From Confluentibacter flavum (GTDB lineage: Bacteria; Bacteroidota; Bacteroidia; Flavobacteriales; Flavobacteriaceae): 64,000 nucleotides of DNA. Shown here in pieces: positions 33,652 to 43,395 of the stretch. Made by a program: the position numbers and the translations under genes. How positions within the stretch are numbered: position 1 is the first letter of the stretch; each line of letters begins with the position of its first letter. Location: positions 27,712-91,711 of the forward strand of contig NZ_PJEO01000057.1 of assembly GCF_002843175.1 (NCBI RefSeq), read 5' to 3'. The notes beneath the pieces are model-generated. The model had not been told where the DNA came from. It made no database searches and saw nothing but the letters and a program-made list of their open reading frames with translations.

Positions 33652-34347
33652 ATGAAAGACTTATTTGGACGAGCTTTATTAGATTACCAAAACGGACATT
33701 ATACCGAAGACCTCATCACGTCCACCAATATTTCTGAGGAAGATGATTTGCCACTTCCCTATCTGTTTCGAGATTTTAAAGACATGCCCAAGCTAGAAAA
33801 AAATGCCTTGCAATTGGCTAAAGGTTCCGTTTTAGATGTGGGCTGTGGTGCAGGGAATCACAGTTTGTATTTACAGAAAAAAGGCTTTACTGTCAAAGCC
33901 ATTGATATTTCAAAAGGCGCTATTGAAGTTTCTAAACTTCGTGGCGTTACCCATGCGGAAGTCAAAAATATTTTAGATGAAAAAGATACCTTCGACACTG
34001 TTTTATTGTTGATGAATGGCACAGGCATCTTTCAAGAACTCTCTCAAGTTTCTAAATACTTAACGCATTTAAAAAGTCTACTAAAACCTAACGGACAGAT
34101 TTTAATAGATTCTTCGGATATTAAATACATGTACGAAGACGACGATGGTGGTTTTTGGATGGATGCCCATGCTAACTATTACGGTGAACTCGATTATTAT
34201 TTAAGCTATAAAGGAGAGGAAGAAACACCTATGAAATGGTTGTATTTGGATTTTGATACTTTAAAACTAGCTTGCGATACCGTTGGCTTAACATGCGAAC
34301 TGGTCTTGGACGGTTCGCATTTTGATTATTTGGCTAGGTTGGGATAA
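33652..34347 (+). CDS. Class I SAM-dependent methyltransferase
   Basis: A 231-residue methyltransferase from the ATG at 33652. An upstream ATG at 33613 in the same frame only adds residues encoded by a dispersed repeat, so it is rejected. Motif I is VLDVGCGAGNHSLYL; the acidic strand 2 end is AIDISKGAIEVSK; motif IV is TVLLLMNGTGIF. The C-terminal half is typical of small Bacteroidota methyltransferases. The substrate is unknown. It overlaps the restored 3' end of the convergent DUF1287 gene by 14 bp. Confidence 0.85.
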   Translation: MKDLFGRALLDYQNGHYTEDLITSTNISEEDDLPLPYLFRDFKDMPKLEKNALQLAKGSVLDVGCGAGNHSLYLQKKGFTVKAIDISKGAIEVSKLRGVTHAEVKNILDEKDTFDTVLLLMNGTGIFQELSQVSKYLTHLKSLLKPNGQILIDSSDIKYMYEDDDGGFWMDAHANYYGELDYYLSYKGEEETPMKWLYLDFDTLKLACDTVGLTCELVLDGSHFDYLARLG

Positions 34348-34919
34348 ACCTATAATGACCAATTATTTTAAATTTAAACAAACAATCTTCTAAAACTTGT
34401 CCCCCACCAATATTATGAACAATCAAATATCTTTTTTCCATCGTTTGATTTCTTATTAACTACAATTCCAATATGGGTTATTGCCCCTCCTAAATTCCAA
34501 CAAACTATATCTCCAGGTATATAATCTTTCATGCTATTAGTTATTGGTTTAGCGGTCCCTTGACGCTCAAAATAAGTCATTAAATTTGGAACACGTCTAT
34601 GATCTATATTCTTATCTGTTGTTTTCAACCCCCATATCTTTGGATATAAAGAGAAATGGGTTTTCATATCTTCATGAACTTCTTTTTGTAAATCAATCCC
34701 CAATTTTCGGTAAGCTCTAATTACAACGTCAGTACAAACACCTTTATCACTTGGAACATCTCCATTAGGATAATTAATTGAAAAATAACTTGGGTCGTAA
34801 ACCACTTTATGCTTAGTTAATTCTAAAGCAGCATCTGAAAGATTTAATGTTTGAATTACTTGCTGAGAAATACAAAAATTAAAACAGAGAACTAAAATGA
34901 TAAAGAATATCTTTTTCAT
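34334..34919 (-). pseudogene. DUF1287 protein gene with a 3' frameshift
   Basis: The frame from ATG 34919 carries a signal peptide and a clear DUF1287 core (VVYDPSYFSINYPNGDVP, GVCTDVVIRAYRKLGIDLQ, NIDHRRVPNL, GDIVCWNLGGAITHIGIV) but stops early at 34413 after FDCS. In the shifted frame the expected family C-terminus follows: KRYLIVHNIGGGQVLED, then FKIIGHYRF, ending at TAG (34334-34336). The shift falls in a run of six A on the coding strand (T-run 34432-34437); deletion of one base restores the frame. So either the gene is broken or the base call is wrong. DUF1287 proteins resemble NlpC/P60-type Cys hydrolases; the visible Cys in GVCTD would be the nucleophile candidate. Confidence 0.85.
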
Positions 34920-34946
34920 TTAAAACATGAATTTCAATTGATGAGA

Positions 34947-34964
34947 TTCCCGCCTTCGCGGGAA
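34947..34964. repeat. GC-rich palindrome TTCCCGC...GCGGGAA
   Basis: TTCCCGC (34947-34953), CTTC loop, GCGGGAA (34958-34964), followed by TGACA. It lies between genes and is related in form to the palindrome inside the M3 gene. Confidence 0.75.
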
Positions 34965-34985
34965 TGACAATTATTTCTATTTATG

Positions 34986-35036
34986 AGACCCTGAAATACT
35001 GAAACGAGTTCAGCACAGGTGAGTTCAGGGTGACAC
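34986..35036. repeat. Nested CCTGAA...TTCAGGGTGAC repeat
   Basis: Outer arms CCCTGAA and TTCAGGG enclose inner CTGAAAC and GAGTTCAG. It follows the barrel gene's stop (35042) on the minus strand and may act as a hairpin at the 3' end of that transcript. Confidence 0.7.
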
Positions 35037-35041
35037 AAGCG

Positions 35042-36775
35042 TCAAAAATCAAATTTATAAGTCGCCCCAGCTAAAAACTGCATGCTTTGTACAGGGAAAT
35101 TTTGCCAACGTTGGTACCCTTGATTTGCTAAGTTATTGCCTTTAGCAAATACAGAAAATTGGTCGTTAATATGATACCCTATATGCGCATTGGCGTCAAA
35201 ATAACTATCTAAAGTTACTGTAAATGGTGAAGCCACTGTAACGCCATCATTTAGATATAATTGATCTTTACGTTCGCCAATATAATATAAATTAGCACCT
35301 GCATACCACTTATCACTTATTTGGTAATCTAAGAATAAGGAGCCTTTGGTGTCTGGTAAATTCCAAGCTTCTGCTTGTGTATCGGAAGAATAACTAAAAA
35401 ATTCAGCTTTCAAACCTAATGTAAAATTTCTATTGACGTCTACATTAATTTCACCAGCTACACTATAGGTTTTTACATCGTCATACACAATACCAAAGGA
35501 GTTTCCATAAGAATAGTTTTGGGTGCTATTAGACGTTATTTCATTATTCCTGAACAAAGCTTTATCCCTATCTGACATGTATCTACCATTAAAATTATAA
35601 CTCACATGGCTGGACACTTTTCCTTTCAACCCCACAAACGCATTATACAATTGGTCGGTTGGCTGAATTAATAATGTTGGCGATACAAATGTGTTCTCAT
35701 TAGCAAAACCATAATAGGAATTCTGGATTAAATCACCTTGAATACCGCCATAAGCAATTAAAATATCGTTAACCAATCGGTAGGTTGCGGTGACGTTTGG
35801 ATACACAAAAATTTTGTTATCACTACCTTGGGTATCATTTAAATAATAAACCGATGCCCCCAAATTAACGGTTAAATCATCTTGTTTCATTTCATAAGCA
35901 GATGATAATCCCACAAAAAAGTTTCCATATTTTAATTCTTCATCTACTTCATAACTCCTATCGAAAGCACCTCCCAAATAATCGAACTTCAAAACCGTGG
36001 CCAATTCTTCATCGCTATTAATAGGAATATCTGCTTTTATTTGTGCGGTAAATCTATTCTCACCAGAACCTTGATTATCTCCAAAACGTCTAAAAAAAAC
36101 ATTTGCGGAATTTATATAAGTATCATGAAATGAAATATCACTACCTAAATGTGCTCCAAAAAAGGAATGCCCCATGGCAATTTGGTCTGCTTCTGCTTCA
36201 TCTAATTGAAATTCTGGCACACCATACCAATTATAGTTTTGGTGCTGAAATCCACCCTCTATATTCCATGATAGATCCCTTAAATGCGATACATAATTCA
36301 GGTTAAGCTTTGAGTTTGAAAAGTTGTCATCAAACACTAAATCTTCAATACCGCCTTGAGACGAATGATGACTTATATAACCCCCAAAGCTTTCCGTTCT
36401 ACTCAACGCATGACTTACATACACTTCACCTAGAATAGTGGTATACGTACCCACACCCACCGTTGCGTAGTTATCAAATATTTTTTCGGGTGCTTTTTGT
36501 TCTACAACTGCCGCTTTTCCTTTCGCAGGCGTAAAGGTTGATGCCACTGGAATTGAAAAGATATTGTACTTTATTTCCTTTTTATTTGTGGTAACATCAT
36601 CATCTAAATTTGGTGTTTCCTTAACCTTAAAAGCATCGGATATGGAAGGTGTATATGGTTTTACAACGTCAATAACCCCTGTTCTTATCGTGTCTTTTTC
36701 TCTATCTTGAGCAAATGATACCAATATATTTAAAGTTACTGCTAGTAATATGATATTTTTTACGTGCTTACGCAT
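35042..36775 (-). CDS. Outer-membrane beta-barrel protein (TonB-receptor-like)
   Basis: A 577-residue exported protein with a signal peptide ending at SFAQ. The N-terminal ~80 residues are a short, charged linker (VIDVVKPYTPSISDAFKVKETPNL), after which alternating amphipathic strands build a barrel that ends in ...FLAGATYKFDF, a typical final strand with C-terminal Phe. It lacks a clear plug domain, so it is not a complete TonB receptor. It follows by 67 bp a 1009-residue TPR gene on the same strand; the pair should be co-transcribed and may work together at the outer membrane. The role is not known. Confidence 0.7.
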   Translation of the reverse strand: MRKHVKNIILLAVTLNILVSFAQDREKDTIRTGVIDVVKPYTPSISDAFKVKETPNLDDDVTTNKKEIKYNIFSIPVASTFTPAKGKAAVVEQKAPEKIFDNYATVGVGTYTTILGEVYVSHALSRTESFGGYISHHSSQGGIEDLVFDDNFSNSKLNLNYVSHLRDLSWNIEGGFQHQNYNWYGVPEFQLDEAEADQIAMGHSFFGAHLGSDISFHDTYINSANVFFRRFGDNQGSGENRFTAQIKADIPINSDEELATVLKFDYLGGAFDRSYEVDEELKYGNFFVGLSSAYEMKQDDLTVNLGASVYYLNDTQGSDNKIFVYPNVTATYRLVNDILIAYGGIQGDLIQNSYYGFANENTFVSPTLLIQPTDQLYNAFVGLKGKVSSHVSYNFNGRYMSDRDKALFRNNEITSNSTQNYSYGNSFGIVYDDVKTYSVAGEINVDVNRNFTLGLKAEFFSYSSDTQAEAWNLPDTKGSLFLDYQISDKWYAGANLYYIGERKDQLYLNDGVTVASPFTVTLDSYFDANAHIGYHINDQFSVFAKGNNLANQGYQRWQNFPVQSMQFLAGATYKFDF

Positions 36776-36780
36776 ACTTG

Positions 36781-36838
36781 TTTATTTACGATTTATGATT
36801 TACGATTTATGACTCCCGTTTCACGATTCACGATTCAC
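36781..36838. repeat. Low-complexity ACGATTYAYGATT repeats
   Basis: The spacer between the TPR and barrel genes consists of imperfect repeats of ACGATTTATGATT and CACGATTC units and holds no other signal that I can see. Confidence 0.6.
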
Positions 36839-36842
36839 AAAA

Positions 36843-39800
36843 CTAATTGCCTTGTGGTTGAACAGATGAATTTGTTTTGGCCTCTTCAGCTTTTATTTTG
36901 CTTAACTCTGTTTTGGCTTCAGAAACCACATCATCAAATTCCGGGAAATTCTGAATAACACTTTCTAAAATATAAGTGGCTTGGAACGCATCTTTTAATG
37001 CATAAAAATTCTTCGCCATAAGCACCAATCCTTTAGCACTGTAATATTTATATCCTGAAAAATCTTTAGCCAACCTTTGAACCGCCGTATTGGACGCTTC
37101 AAACTTGCCTTCTTTATTCTTAAAATACGCATTATAATAAAGGGCTTCGGCTGCTGTTTCTCCTGTTGCTACTTCTTCAACCTTAGCAAAAGCTGCTTTT
37201 GCTTTCATTTCATCATTCATTTTAATGGCAGAACGTGCAATAATAACATGGGCATCACTCTTGATTTTATTATCGATTTTTGAATTTTCCAATACTTTTT
37301 CAGCATAAGAAATCGCATCGGTATATTTTTCCAATTGGTATTGCGCCTTCATTAAATTGGATTGGGCAAACACCACGTTTTGAGGCAAGTTAGCCTCAGT
37401 TTCCAATCTTTTCAATAACGGTATGGCTGCATTCCAATTTTTCGCCTCCAAGTAATGTTGGGACAAACGCGCCAACGCTTCTTCGGTAAATTCACTTCTC
37501 GATGCCTCGGCAACAAATTTATAATGCGGTGCCGCATTGTCTGTTAAACCTTGCTTATAATACATTTGAGCTACATAAAAATGCGCCTGTAAAGCATGGA
37601 TTCCGTTAGGGAATTGCGCTAAATAGCCATTAAATTGTTTGATGGCTTTATCTGTATTGTTATCCAAATATTGTTTTTCGGCTGCTTCATACGTCGCATT
37701 ATCTAAATCGGCATCCGTAACATTTACAAAGTCTAAGGTTTTAGCCCAAGCCGCATATTCATCTACACGCCCCATATCTATATAAATAAGTCTGGCGGTA
37801 GATACCGCTTGAACAGCTTCGGGCGTTCCTGAATAATCAGTCGCTACTTTTTTAAACTTAGTTAAAGCTTGTTCATTATTGCTTCCGTTATAATACACCA
37901 AGCCTTGACGTAATAATGATTTTGGTACAAAAGAACTCATACGATATTCATCGTTTAATCGATTATACATCGTCATCGCCTTTTCTGTTTGATTGGCTTT
38001 CACATAAGAATTACCCAATTCGTACATGGCATCATCGCGAAGTTTTGAGTTTGGATATTTTGAAATAAATTGTTCCAGTTCCGATATTTTTTTTGAATCG
38101 TTACCGCCATAACCTGCACTAATGGCTTTTTGAAAAAACGGATAATCTGATTCTATCTCGTTTAACTTGATTGCGTTTTCATAAGCTTTGGCAGCATCAT
38201 TATAATTACTAGACACAAAATAAGTATCTCCCAAACGCAAATAGGCATCATTCAACCTGACTTTATCATCCTTTCTTTTATTGATAAATTGATTGAAATA
38301 TTGGCTAGCTTGTGGATAATTTTTCAATTTAAAATAGGTATAAGCCAAATTGTAATCAATATTGGTATTTTCTGAAGTTGACGACGCTGATGATTGCTGA
38401 GCAAATTGCTTAAAGCCCACTAAAGCCTCATCATAATTGGTTAAATTATAATCCGTTTCGGCTTTCCAAAAGGTCGCTCTGGCAGTATAGTTATTATCTC
38501 TTGGTTCTTTCAAAGACCTATCAAAAAGCGATTTAGCTTCCAAATAATTGCCTTCGTTATAAACCTCCAAACCCCTATAAAACGCCACTTTTTGTAAGGC
38601 CACTTTGTTTTCAAAACTATTTTTTCCTTCCAAAAGTTTGATGGCTTCTTTATAATTTTTAGAGGTGATGTAAGAATCAATCAAGAGGGTTTCAATCTCT
38701 TCCCTATAAATGGTTTTCGGATACTTGTTTAAATATTCAGCCAAAACTTGAGGGGCCGATTGGTATGGATTACCAATTTCATAGCTAATTTTGGCATAAT
38801 TCAACCAAGCATCTTCTTGAATCTTTAAATCGAAAGTCATTTGCGATGCATTTCTAAAAGCATTTAATGCTTCTTGCTTTTTATTGAGTTTAATATAGCT
38901 TTCTCCTAAGTGATAATAGGCGTTTTGGGCTGTAGCATCGTTTCCTCCAACTATTTTATTGAATTCTGAAATGGCACTGTCATAATCGCCTTGTTTGTAA
39001 TGGGCATACCCTAATTGGTAAAAATCAACATTGTTCCACTTCCCATTTTTGCCTTTATACGCTTTTAAATAAGGAATGGCTGCGGCATATTCATTTAAGT
39101 TGAAATAACTTTCACCAATAATTTTTGAAAGCTCCGATACTTCACTTTGGTCTCCTTTAGGTAATTGTTCTTTAGCTAATTTAATGGCTTCCTCAAATTT
39201 CCCAAGTTTGAAATTTAAATCTGCTTGATAATAAGAGAGTTTTTCTTTGTAACGTTCTTGGTCGGTTACTTGCTCAAAATATTGATTGGCCTGTTCATAA
39301 TCATTGCCTTCATAAGCCATATAACCAATATAATATTTGGCTTGAGAACCATACTCTTGAGAATTTTCAACCCTGCCCAAATATTCTTTGGCCTCTTTAT
39401 TTTGCTTCGCTGAAAATGCGGAATATCCATAATTAAAATTGAATTTTTCCATTTCTTTTCTGCTTAAGGCACCTTCATCAACTTTAGCATACCATTTTAA
39501 GGCATGCGGAAATTTTCCGTTAACAAAATAATAATCGGCCACATCTACAAAAGCGGTATTCCGTTTGGTACTTGTTGGATATTCTTCTACAAAATCCTCT
39601 ACCAATCTATCAGCATTTTGTTGATTTAAACGCACAGCGCAATTGGCGATATAATAGGCACAATCCGACTTTAAAACGTCTTCTTTAGCTGTTTTTTGAA
39701 TGGTGGCAAACAACGATTGCGATGCTAAATATTGCTGATTGTTATATAATGTTAAAGCTTTTTGGAAATCTACCAAATCACTGGTATATGTTGCAGATTG

Positions 39801-39872
39801 CTGTGCTATAACCTGATAGCAAAAAGCGAGAGCAACCAAGAGGGAAATACTATTATTTTTTGTCATTGACAA
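36843..39872 (-). CDS. Large tetratricopeptide-repeat protein, exported
   Basis: A 1009-residue protein with a signal peptide ending near VIAQ. Nearly all of the rest consists of TPR-like helical pairs; consensus-like units include YYIGYMAYEGNDYEQANQYFEQ, YQLGYAHYKQGDYDSAISEFNK and YHLGESYIKLNKKQEALNAF. It resembles the outer-membrane assembly or YbgF/BamD-like TPR proteins of Bacteroidota, which act as scaffolds in the periplasm. It shares an operon with the barrel gene downstream. Its start is the first ATG before the signal peptide. Confidence 0.8.
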   Translation of the reverse strand: MSMTKNNSISLLVALAFCYQVIAQQSATYTSDLVDFQKALTLYNNQQYLASQSLFATIQKTAKEDVLKSDCAYYIANCAVRLNQQNADRLVEDFVEEYPTSTKRNTAFVDVADYYFVNGKFPHALKWYAKVDEGALSRKEMEKFNFNYGYSAFSAKQNKEAKEYLGRVENSQEYGSQAKYYIGYMAYEGNDYEQANQYFEQVTDQERYKEKLSYYQADLNFKLGKFEEAIKLAKEQLPKGDQSEVSELSKIIGESYFNLNEYAAAIPYLKAYKGKNGKWNNVDFYQLGYAHYKQGDYDSAISEFNKIVGGNDATAQNAYYHLGESYIKLNKKQEALNAFRNASQMTFDLKIQEDAWLNYAKISYEIGNPYQSAPQVLAEYLNKYPKTIYREEIETLLIDSYITSKNYKEAIKLLEGKNSFENKVALQKVAFYRGLEVYNEGNYLEAKSLFDRSLKEPRDNNYTARATFWKAETDYNLTNYDEALVGFKQFAQQSSASSTSENTNIDYNLAYTYFKLKNYPQASQYFNQFINKRKDDKVRLNDAYLRLGDTYFVSSNYNDAAKAYENAIKLNEIESDYPFFQKAISAGYGGNDSKKISELEQFISKYPNSKLRDDAMYELGNSYVKANQTEKAMTMYNRLNDEYRMSSFVPKSLLRQGLVYYNGSNNEQALTKFKKVATDYSGTPEAVQAVSTARLIYIDMGRVDEYAAWAKTLDFVNVTDADLDNATYEAAEKQYLDNNTDKAIKQFNGYLAQFPNGIHALQAHFYVAQMYYKQGLTDNAAPHYKFVAEASRSEFTEEALARLSQHYLEAKNWNAAIPLLKRLETEANLPQNVVFAQSNLMKAQYQLEKYTDAISYAEKVLENSKIDNKIKSDAHVIIARSAIKMNDEMKAKAAFAKVEEVATGETAAEALYYNAYFKNKEGKFEASNTAVQRLAKDFSGYKYYSAKGLVLMAKNFYALKDAFQATYILESVIQNFPEFDDVVSEAKTELSKIKAEEAKTNSSVQPQGN

Positions 39873-40105
39873 TATGTTTTTAATTTAAAAATCAAAGATA
39901 ATTTAATATAAACCCTATAACGTAACAATTGTGCTAGAATTATAAACCGACTTATTAAAAACGGAAAAATAAATATTTACAGGAATAAATCGTTATTAAT
40001 TTAAAAGTACGAACAATTGCTTACTCTAAACTTTTCGCTTTTAACTTTCAACTTTTGACTTTTAAATAATACATTTACAACACGATTAAAAAATCCATTC
40101 ATTTT

Positions 40106-40789
40106 ATGCCAAACCCTATCCTTCAATTAAAAAATGTATCTATATATCAAGGCGATAGCCTGGTGCTTTCTAATGTTAATGTTGAAATTAACAAAGGTGA
40201 TTTTGTGTATTTGATTGGCAAAACAGGATCTGGCAAAAGTAGTTTTATGAAAACCCTGTATGGTGATTTATCTTTAACAGAAGGCGAAGGGCATATTGTA
40301 GAATACGATTTAAAAACCCTAAAGGAAGATGATATTCCCTTTTTAAGACGAAAACTTGGGGTAGTTTTTCAGGACTTTAAATTACTGACCGATAGAACCA
40401 TCAACGAAAATTTACTATTTGTTTTAAAGGCAACCGGTTGGAAAGACCAAAACCAAATGAATACGCGTGTAGAAGAAGTTTTGGCTAAGGTCGATATGAA
40501 GACCAAAGGCTTCAAATATCCGCACGAGCTTTCTGGTGGTGAGCAACAACGTATCGCTATTGCCCGAGCCTTACTTAATAACCCAGAACTTATTTTGGCC
40601 GATGAGCCAACAGGAAATTTAGATCCACAAACCAGCATTGAAGTTATGGAAGTGCTACAAGAAATAAACAAAAATGGCAATACCATACTAATGGCCACAC
40701 ACGATTATGCGTTGCTATTAAAATATCCCAGTAAAACATTGAAGTGTGACGACAACCAAGTTTATGAAGTAGTGCAAAGGAAGGGATGA
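40106..40789 (+). CDS. ftsE: FtsE-like ABC transporter ATP-binding protein
   Basis: A 227-residue ATPase with Walker A GKTGSGKSS (38-46), Q-loop VFQDFKLL, signature LSGGEQQR and Walker B LILADEPTGNLDP. The FQDFKLLTDRTINEN stretch is typical of FtsE, which with FtsX controls septal peptidoglycan hydrolysis. No ftsX is beside it here. Its stop (40787-40789) is one base before the ATG of a glycan-cluster methyltransferase gene, so the ATPase may be co-transcribed with surface-glycan genes. Confidence 0.85.
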   Translation: MPNPILQLKNVSIYQGDSLVLSNVNVEINKGDFVYLIGKTGSGKSSFMKTLYGDLSLTEGEGHIVEYDLKTLKEDDIPFLRRKLGVVFQDFKLLTDRTINENLLFVLKATGWKDQNQMNTRVEEVLAKVDMKTKGFKYPHELSGGEQQRIAIARALLNNPELILADEPTGNLDPQTSIEVMEVLQEINKNGNTILMATHDYALLLKYPSKTLKCDDNQVYEVVQRKG

Positions 40790-40790
40790 T

Positions 40791-41531
40791 ATGTACATTT
40801 TCATTAAAAAGATTATTAAAGCTTTAATTCCTAAAGATTTTTTATTTAAATACGAGCAAATTTTTCGTTTCCCTTATGCCCTTTTTTTTCTTGGAAACAA
40901 TCATACATGTCATATTTGTCAAAAAAAATTACGCACATTTATTTTACTAAAAAATGATGATTTACTCTGTCCTTTTTGTGGAAGTTTATCAAGAAACCGA
41001 AGACTTTGGTATTTACTAAACCAAAATAATGTTTTAAAAGGGAACCTTCTACATTTTTCACCATCTAGAAGTCTCTATAGAATTTTAAAAAAACATAAAG
41101 CCATCACATATTATAGTTCTGATTTTGAAAATGAGTTTTTAGCCGATTATAAATTTGATATTACCAATATAAAACAGGACAACGAAAAATTTGATACCAT
41201 TATTTGTTATCATATTTTAGAACATATTATAGAAGACCAAAAAGCGATATCCGAACTTTATAGAGTTTTAAAGCCTCATGGAACTGTGTATATTCAAACG
41301 CCTTTTAAAGATGGTGAAATTTATGAAGATTATTCTATTCTTACCCCACAAGAAAGAAAAAAGCATTTCGGGCAAGAAGACCATGTTAGAATATATTCCA
41401 TTGAAGGTTTAAAAAATAGGCTCATGAATAATGGCTTTAATGTTTCAGTAAAAACACTAAATAAAACAGATGATGATTTATTTTTGGGTTTAAAATCTCC
41501 TGAAACCATTTTAATCGCAACAAAACAATGA
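40791..41531 (+). CDS. SAM methyltransferase with N-terminal zinc ribbon
   Basis: A 246-residue protein. The N-terminal part has two CxxC pairs (Cys40/Cys43 and Cys60/Cys63, the second as CPFC), which should form a zinc ribbon. The methyltransferase-like core follows; a motif-IV-like block FDTIICYHILEHIIED is clear, with HILEH typical of glycan and quinone methyltransferases. The classical glycine-rich motif I is less clear (LLHFSPSRSLYRIL). It starts 1 bp after ftsE and overlaps the next gene by 4 bp, so it sits in a tight operon for surface-glycan modification. Confidence 0.7.
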   Translation: MYIFIKKIIKALIPKDFLFKYEQIFRFPYALFFLGNNHTCHICQKKLRTFILLKNDDLLCPFCGSLSRNRRLWYLLNQNNVLKGNLLHFSPSRSLYRILKKHKAITYYSSDFENEFLADYKFDITNIKQDNEKFDTIICYHILEHIIEDQKAISELYRVLKPHGTVYIQTPFKDGEIYEDYSILTPQERKKHFGQEDHVRIYSIEGLKNRLMNNGFNVSVKTLNKTDDDLFLGLKSPETILIATKQ

Positions 41532-42508
41532 GATTAATAACTTTAGATGACATTATTGATACTTATGCTAAATTAAACCAGCGAGGCATACACTTTATTA
41601 CCTCAAAATTCAGTGTAAACAAAATCAAAAGAGCAAAAACTGCTTTCAACCATGAAAAAATAGATTCATCTAATTGGTGGATTATACCAAAGGTTAAAGA
41701 AAGATGGAACACGTTAATTACAGGTAATAAAGATTTAGATTTCAAAGATTTTACTGTAAATACAATCTTAAAGAACAAAACAAATTTAAAAATGCTATCT
41801 CTTGGAAGCGGCAATTGTTGTCATGAATTGAAATTTGCTTCATTCAATAATTTTGATGAAATTCTTTGTACCGATATTTCTGATGTGCTTCTTAATAATG
41901 CTGAAACTATTTCAAAAAACAAAAAACTGGATAATATAAAATTCGAAGTACAGGATGCGAATACATTTTCATTTCCAGAAAAATACTATGATATTGTTTT
42001 CTTCAGAGCATCACTTCATCATTTTAAAAATATTGAAAGTTTAATAGGAAAGTCCGTAAAAGAAGCATTGAAAGATGATGGAATACTTATTATTGATGAA
42101 TATGTGGGAGCCAATAGATTACAGTTTCCAAAATACCAAATTGATGCAATAAATGAGGCCATAAAATTAATTCCAAAAAAATACAGAAAGCGTTATAAGT
42201 TAAATTTTTACAAAAATAAAGTTTCAGGGTCAGGTATAATTAGAATGAAAATCGCCGATCCTTCAGAATGTATAGAATCCGCAAACATTCTTCCCTCCAT
42301 ACATAAACATTACAATACAATTTATGAGGCAAGTTATGGGGGCAACATTTTAATGACAACACTCAAAGATATAGCACATCACTTCCTAAATACCAATCAA
42401 GCAAATGAAGAAGTATTAAATCAGCTTTTTGAATTTGAGGATATTTATCTAAAAAATCATCCAAGTGATTTTATTTTTGGTATTTATGAAAAACCAAACA
42501 ACAAATAA
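41528..42508 (+). CDS. Class I SAM methyltransferase
   Basis: A 326-residue protein with motif I LKMLSLGSGNCCHELKF (about 90-106), an acidic strand 2 end (CTDISD) and motif IV YDIVFFRASLHHFKN. The start ATG overlaps the previous gene's stop (ATGA). It probably methylates a sugar or lipid in the surrounding glycan cluster. The GT2 gene follows 32 bp later. Confidence 0.8.
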   Translation: MRLITLDDIIDTYAKLNQRGIHFITSKFSVNKIKRAKTAFNHEKIDSSNWWIIPKVKERWNTLITGNKDLDFKDFTVNTILKNKTNLKMLSLGSGNCCHELKFASFNNFDEILCTDISDVLLNNAETISKNKKLDNIKFEVQDANTFSFPEKYYDIVFFRASLHHFKNIESLIGKSVKEALKDDGILIIDEYVGANRLQFPKYQIDAINEAIKLIPKKYRKRYKLNFYKNKVSGSGIIRMKIADPSECIESANILPSIHKHYNTIYEASYGGNILMTTLKDIAHHFLNTNQANEEVLNQLFEFEDIYLKNHPSDFIFGIYEKPNNK

Positions 42509-42540
42509 TACATTATAAAGATTATCCATAATTAGATTTA

Positions 42541-43395
42541 ATGATTTCCATATTAATTCCGACATACAATTATAATGTTGTTCCTTTAGTTAGCGAATTA
42601 CATGACCAATGCTTAAAGTGTGCTATAGAATTTGAAATATTGGTTTATGATGACGGTTCTAAATCCCAAATAAATTCTTTCAACAATACCATAAATAATA
42701 TACAAAACTGTACTTTTAAAGAACTCCCAAATAACATTGGAAGAAGTTCCATTAGAAATTTACTAGCCAAGGATGCCAAATATAATTTATTGCTGTTTAT
42801 TGATTCAGGGACGTTTCCAAAAGAAAAAAACTTTATAGAAAAATATATTGCTATCAAAAATGAAAAGGTTATTTGTGGAGGAATGACTTATTTAAAAAAA
42901 ATTCCCAAAAAACCTTATAAACTACGATGGGTTTACACAAAAAAAAGAGAACGTAAAACCTTATGCTCTTCAAATTTCCTAATCAAGAAAAAAATATTCA
43001 AAGGCTATCCTTTTGATGAAAGTATCAAAAGCTATGGTTATGAAGATGTTTTATTTTTCAACACCTTAAAAAGGAACCAAATCCAAATCTGTTTTTTTAA
43101 AAACCAAGTTGTCCATAATTCAGACGATGATGCAAATACATTTTTAAAGAAAACAGAATATGCTATTGAAAATTTATCCCATTTAGTTGAGCAAGGCAAA
43201 TTAACAAAGGAAGATTCTAAAGTATTTAAGTATTCTTTTTACATTGAAAAGCTAAATCTAGTTAGATTGGCGACTTTGGTTTTTAAAATTCTAAAAAAAC
43301 CAATAGTTTTAAATTTAAATTCTAATTATCCATTTTTATTATTGTATGACATGTACCGAATAGGATATCTTTGTCAATTAAAAACAAAAAAATAA
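42541..43395 (+). CDS. Glycosyltransferase family 2
   Basis: A 284-residue GT-A enzyme: SILIPTYNYNVVPLV at the start, VYDDGS (donor site), LLFIDSGTFPKE near the expected DxD position (here D-S-G, a weakened metal motif), and FDESIKSYGYEDVLFFNTL including the ED motif. No signal peptide. Its stop overlaps the next ATG (TAATG). It should transfer a sugar during surface-glycan assembly. Confidence 0.85.
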   Translation: MISILIPTYNYNVVPLVSELHDQCLKCAIEFEILVYDDGSKSQINSFNNTINNIQNCTFKELPNNIGRSSIRNLLAKDAKYNLLLFIDSGTFPKEKNFIEKYIAIKNEKVICGGMTYLKKIPKKPYKLRWVYTKKRERKTLCSSNFLIKKKIFKGYPFDESIKSYGYEDVLFFNTLKRNQIQICFFKNQVVHNSDDDANTFLKKTEYAIENLSHLVEQGKLTKEDSKVFKYSFYIEKLNLVRLATLVFKILKKPIVLNLNSNYPFLLLYDMYRIGYLCQLKTKK

